Of a stretch of DNA of 6,079 bases, positions 5,574-6,079 are shown piece after piece. The translations under genes and the position numbers were made by a program. Each line of letters starts with the position of its first letter. The stretch's first letter is position 1. Source of the DNA: Burkholderiales bacterium (lineage in GTDB: Bacteria > Pseudomonadota > Gammaproteobacteria > Burkholderiales > SG8-39); assembly GCA_017880745.1 (NCBI GenBank), contig JADGRR010000206.1, forward strand, positions 1 to 6,079, read 5' to 3'. The notes below the pieces were generated by a model, which was not told the DNA's origin, searched no databases, and saw nothing but the letters and a program-made list of their open reading frames with translations.

Positions 5574-6079
5574 ATGAGTGAGCGCGACATTGACCAGCAA
5601 CTGGTCGAGCGTGCGCAACAGGGCGACAAGCATGCATTCGAACTGCTGGTCAGCAAGTATCAGCGCAAACTCGGGCGTCTGCTGTCGCGCTTCATCCGCG
5701 ATCCCGGCGAAGTCGAGGATGTGACCCAGGAGGCATTCGTCAAAGCCTACCGGGCATTGCCGTCGTTCCGCGGCGACAGCGCGTTCTATACCTGGCTGTA
5801 CCGGATCGGCATCAATACCGCCAAGAACTACCTGGTGTCCATGGGCCGGCGCGCTCCCACCACCACCAACTACGACGCGGAAGAGGCCGAAGGGTTTGAC
5901 GACGGCGATCAGCTGCGCGACCTCAACACGCCGGAGAATCTGCTGATGAGCAAGCAGATCGCGCAAACAGTGAACCAAAGCATGGATCGGCTGCCTGAGG
6001 AACTGAGGGCGGCGATAATGCTGCGCGAGATCGAAGGCATGAGCTACGAGGACATCGCGAAGATAATGAATTGCCCCAT
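5574..6079 (+). CDS. rpoE: RNA polymerase sigma-E factor (RpoE/AlgU), 5' part (3' end outside window)
   Basis: This is an extracytoplasmic-function sigma factor that directs RNA polymerase to envelope-stress promoters and is normally held at the membrane by the anti-sigma factor RseA/MucA. The visible 168 residues run to the window end with no stop; E. coli RpoE has 191. Region 2 covers about 10-90, with DVTQEAFVKAYRAL (49-62) and FRGDSAFYTWLYRIGINTAK (65-84), both very close to E. coli RpoE. Region 4 starts near 137 (RLPEELRAAIMLREIEGMSYEDIAKIM) and is cut in the helix-turn-helix just before the recognition helix. The start is ATG 5574, giving MSERDID, with GGAAGG at 5561-5566 seven bases upstream. 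The same frame is open back to an ATG at 5448, which lacks a ribosome binding site. The rseA/rseB/mucD genes expected downstream fall outside the window. Identity as the RpoE/AlgU subgroup is firm. Confidence 0.95.
   Translation, partial: MSERDIDQQLVERAQQGDKHAFELLVSKYQRKLGRLLSRFIRDPGEVEDVTQEAFVKAYRALPSFRGDSAFYTWLYRIGINTAKNYLVSMGRRAPTTTNYDAEEAEGFDDGDQLRDLNTPENLLMSKQIAQTVNQSMDRLPEELRAAIMLREIEGMSYEDIAKIMNCP

Noticed and set aside
4825..5637. Minus-strand open frame across the fabF end, the YgfX-like gene and the rpoE start
   Set aside because: It is antisense to three coding regions, with no recognisable domain and Pro/Ala/Arg-rich shadow composition.

Overview
This window is a housekeeping fatty-acid biosynthesis cluster on the + strand. 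The order is plsX (3' part), fabH, fabD, fabG, acpP, fabF, a small membrane protein of the YgfX/CptA type, and rpoE (5' part). The DNA is GC-rich. The order, with fabF followed by a small two-helix membrane protein and then an RpoE/AlgU-type sigma factor instead of the pabC gene found after fabF in enteric bacteria, points to a betaproteobacterium. A 9-bp repeat in the fabH-fabD gap hints at the Nitrosomonadales side of that class. The taxon is inferred from gene order and protein signatures and was not searched.

Layout. Bases 1-486 are the C-terminal half of PlsX, open at the window edge. fabH (483-1442) overlaps plsX by 4 bp (GTGA). A 203-bp gap (1443-1645) holds a degenerate 9-bp tandem repeat, small inverted repeats and a possible promoter. 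fabD (1646-2581) runs directly into fabG (2584-3324). An 85-bp gap carries a likely acpP promoter and a strong ribosome binding site. acpP (3410-3652) is followed after 36 bp by fabF (3689-4927, TTG start). fabF overlaps the YgfX-like gene (4924-5355, TTG start) by 4 bp (TTGA). A 218-bp gap (5356-5573) carries a TATACT -10 element flanked by two copies of GCCTGGGCRG. rpoE starts at 5574 and runs off the end of the window.

How the genes work together. FabD loads malonyl groups onto the acyl carrier protein (AcpP). FabH condenses acetyl-CoA with malonyl-ACP to start a chain, FabG reduces each 3-ketoacyl-ACP, and FabF carries out elongating condensations. PlsX turns finished acyl-ACP into acyl-phosphate for phospholipid synthesis. 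The dehydratase (FabZ/FabA) and enoyl reductase are not in this window. The adjacent sigma factor belongs to the envelope-stress family, so membrane-lipid supply and envelope stress control sit side by side.

All the enzymes look intact by their catalytic residues. The one exception is FabG, where the Asn of the usual Asn-Ser-Tyr-Lys tetrad reads Asp. I see no phage, CRISPR, transposase or RNA gene, and no clear sign of a new system. The observations worth checking are mostly in the intergenic and regulatory DNA.
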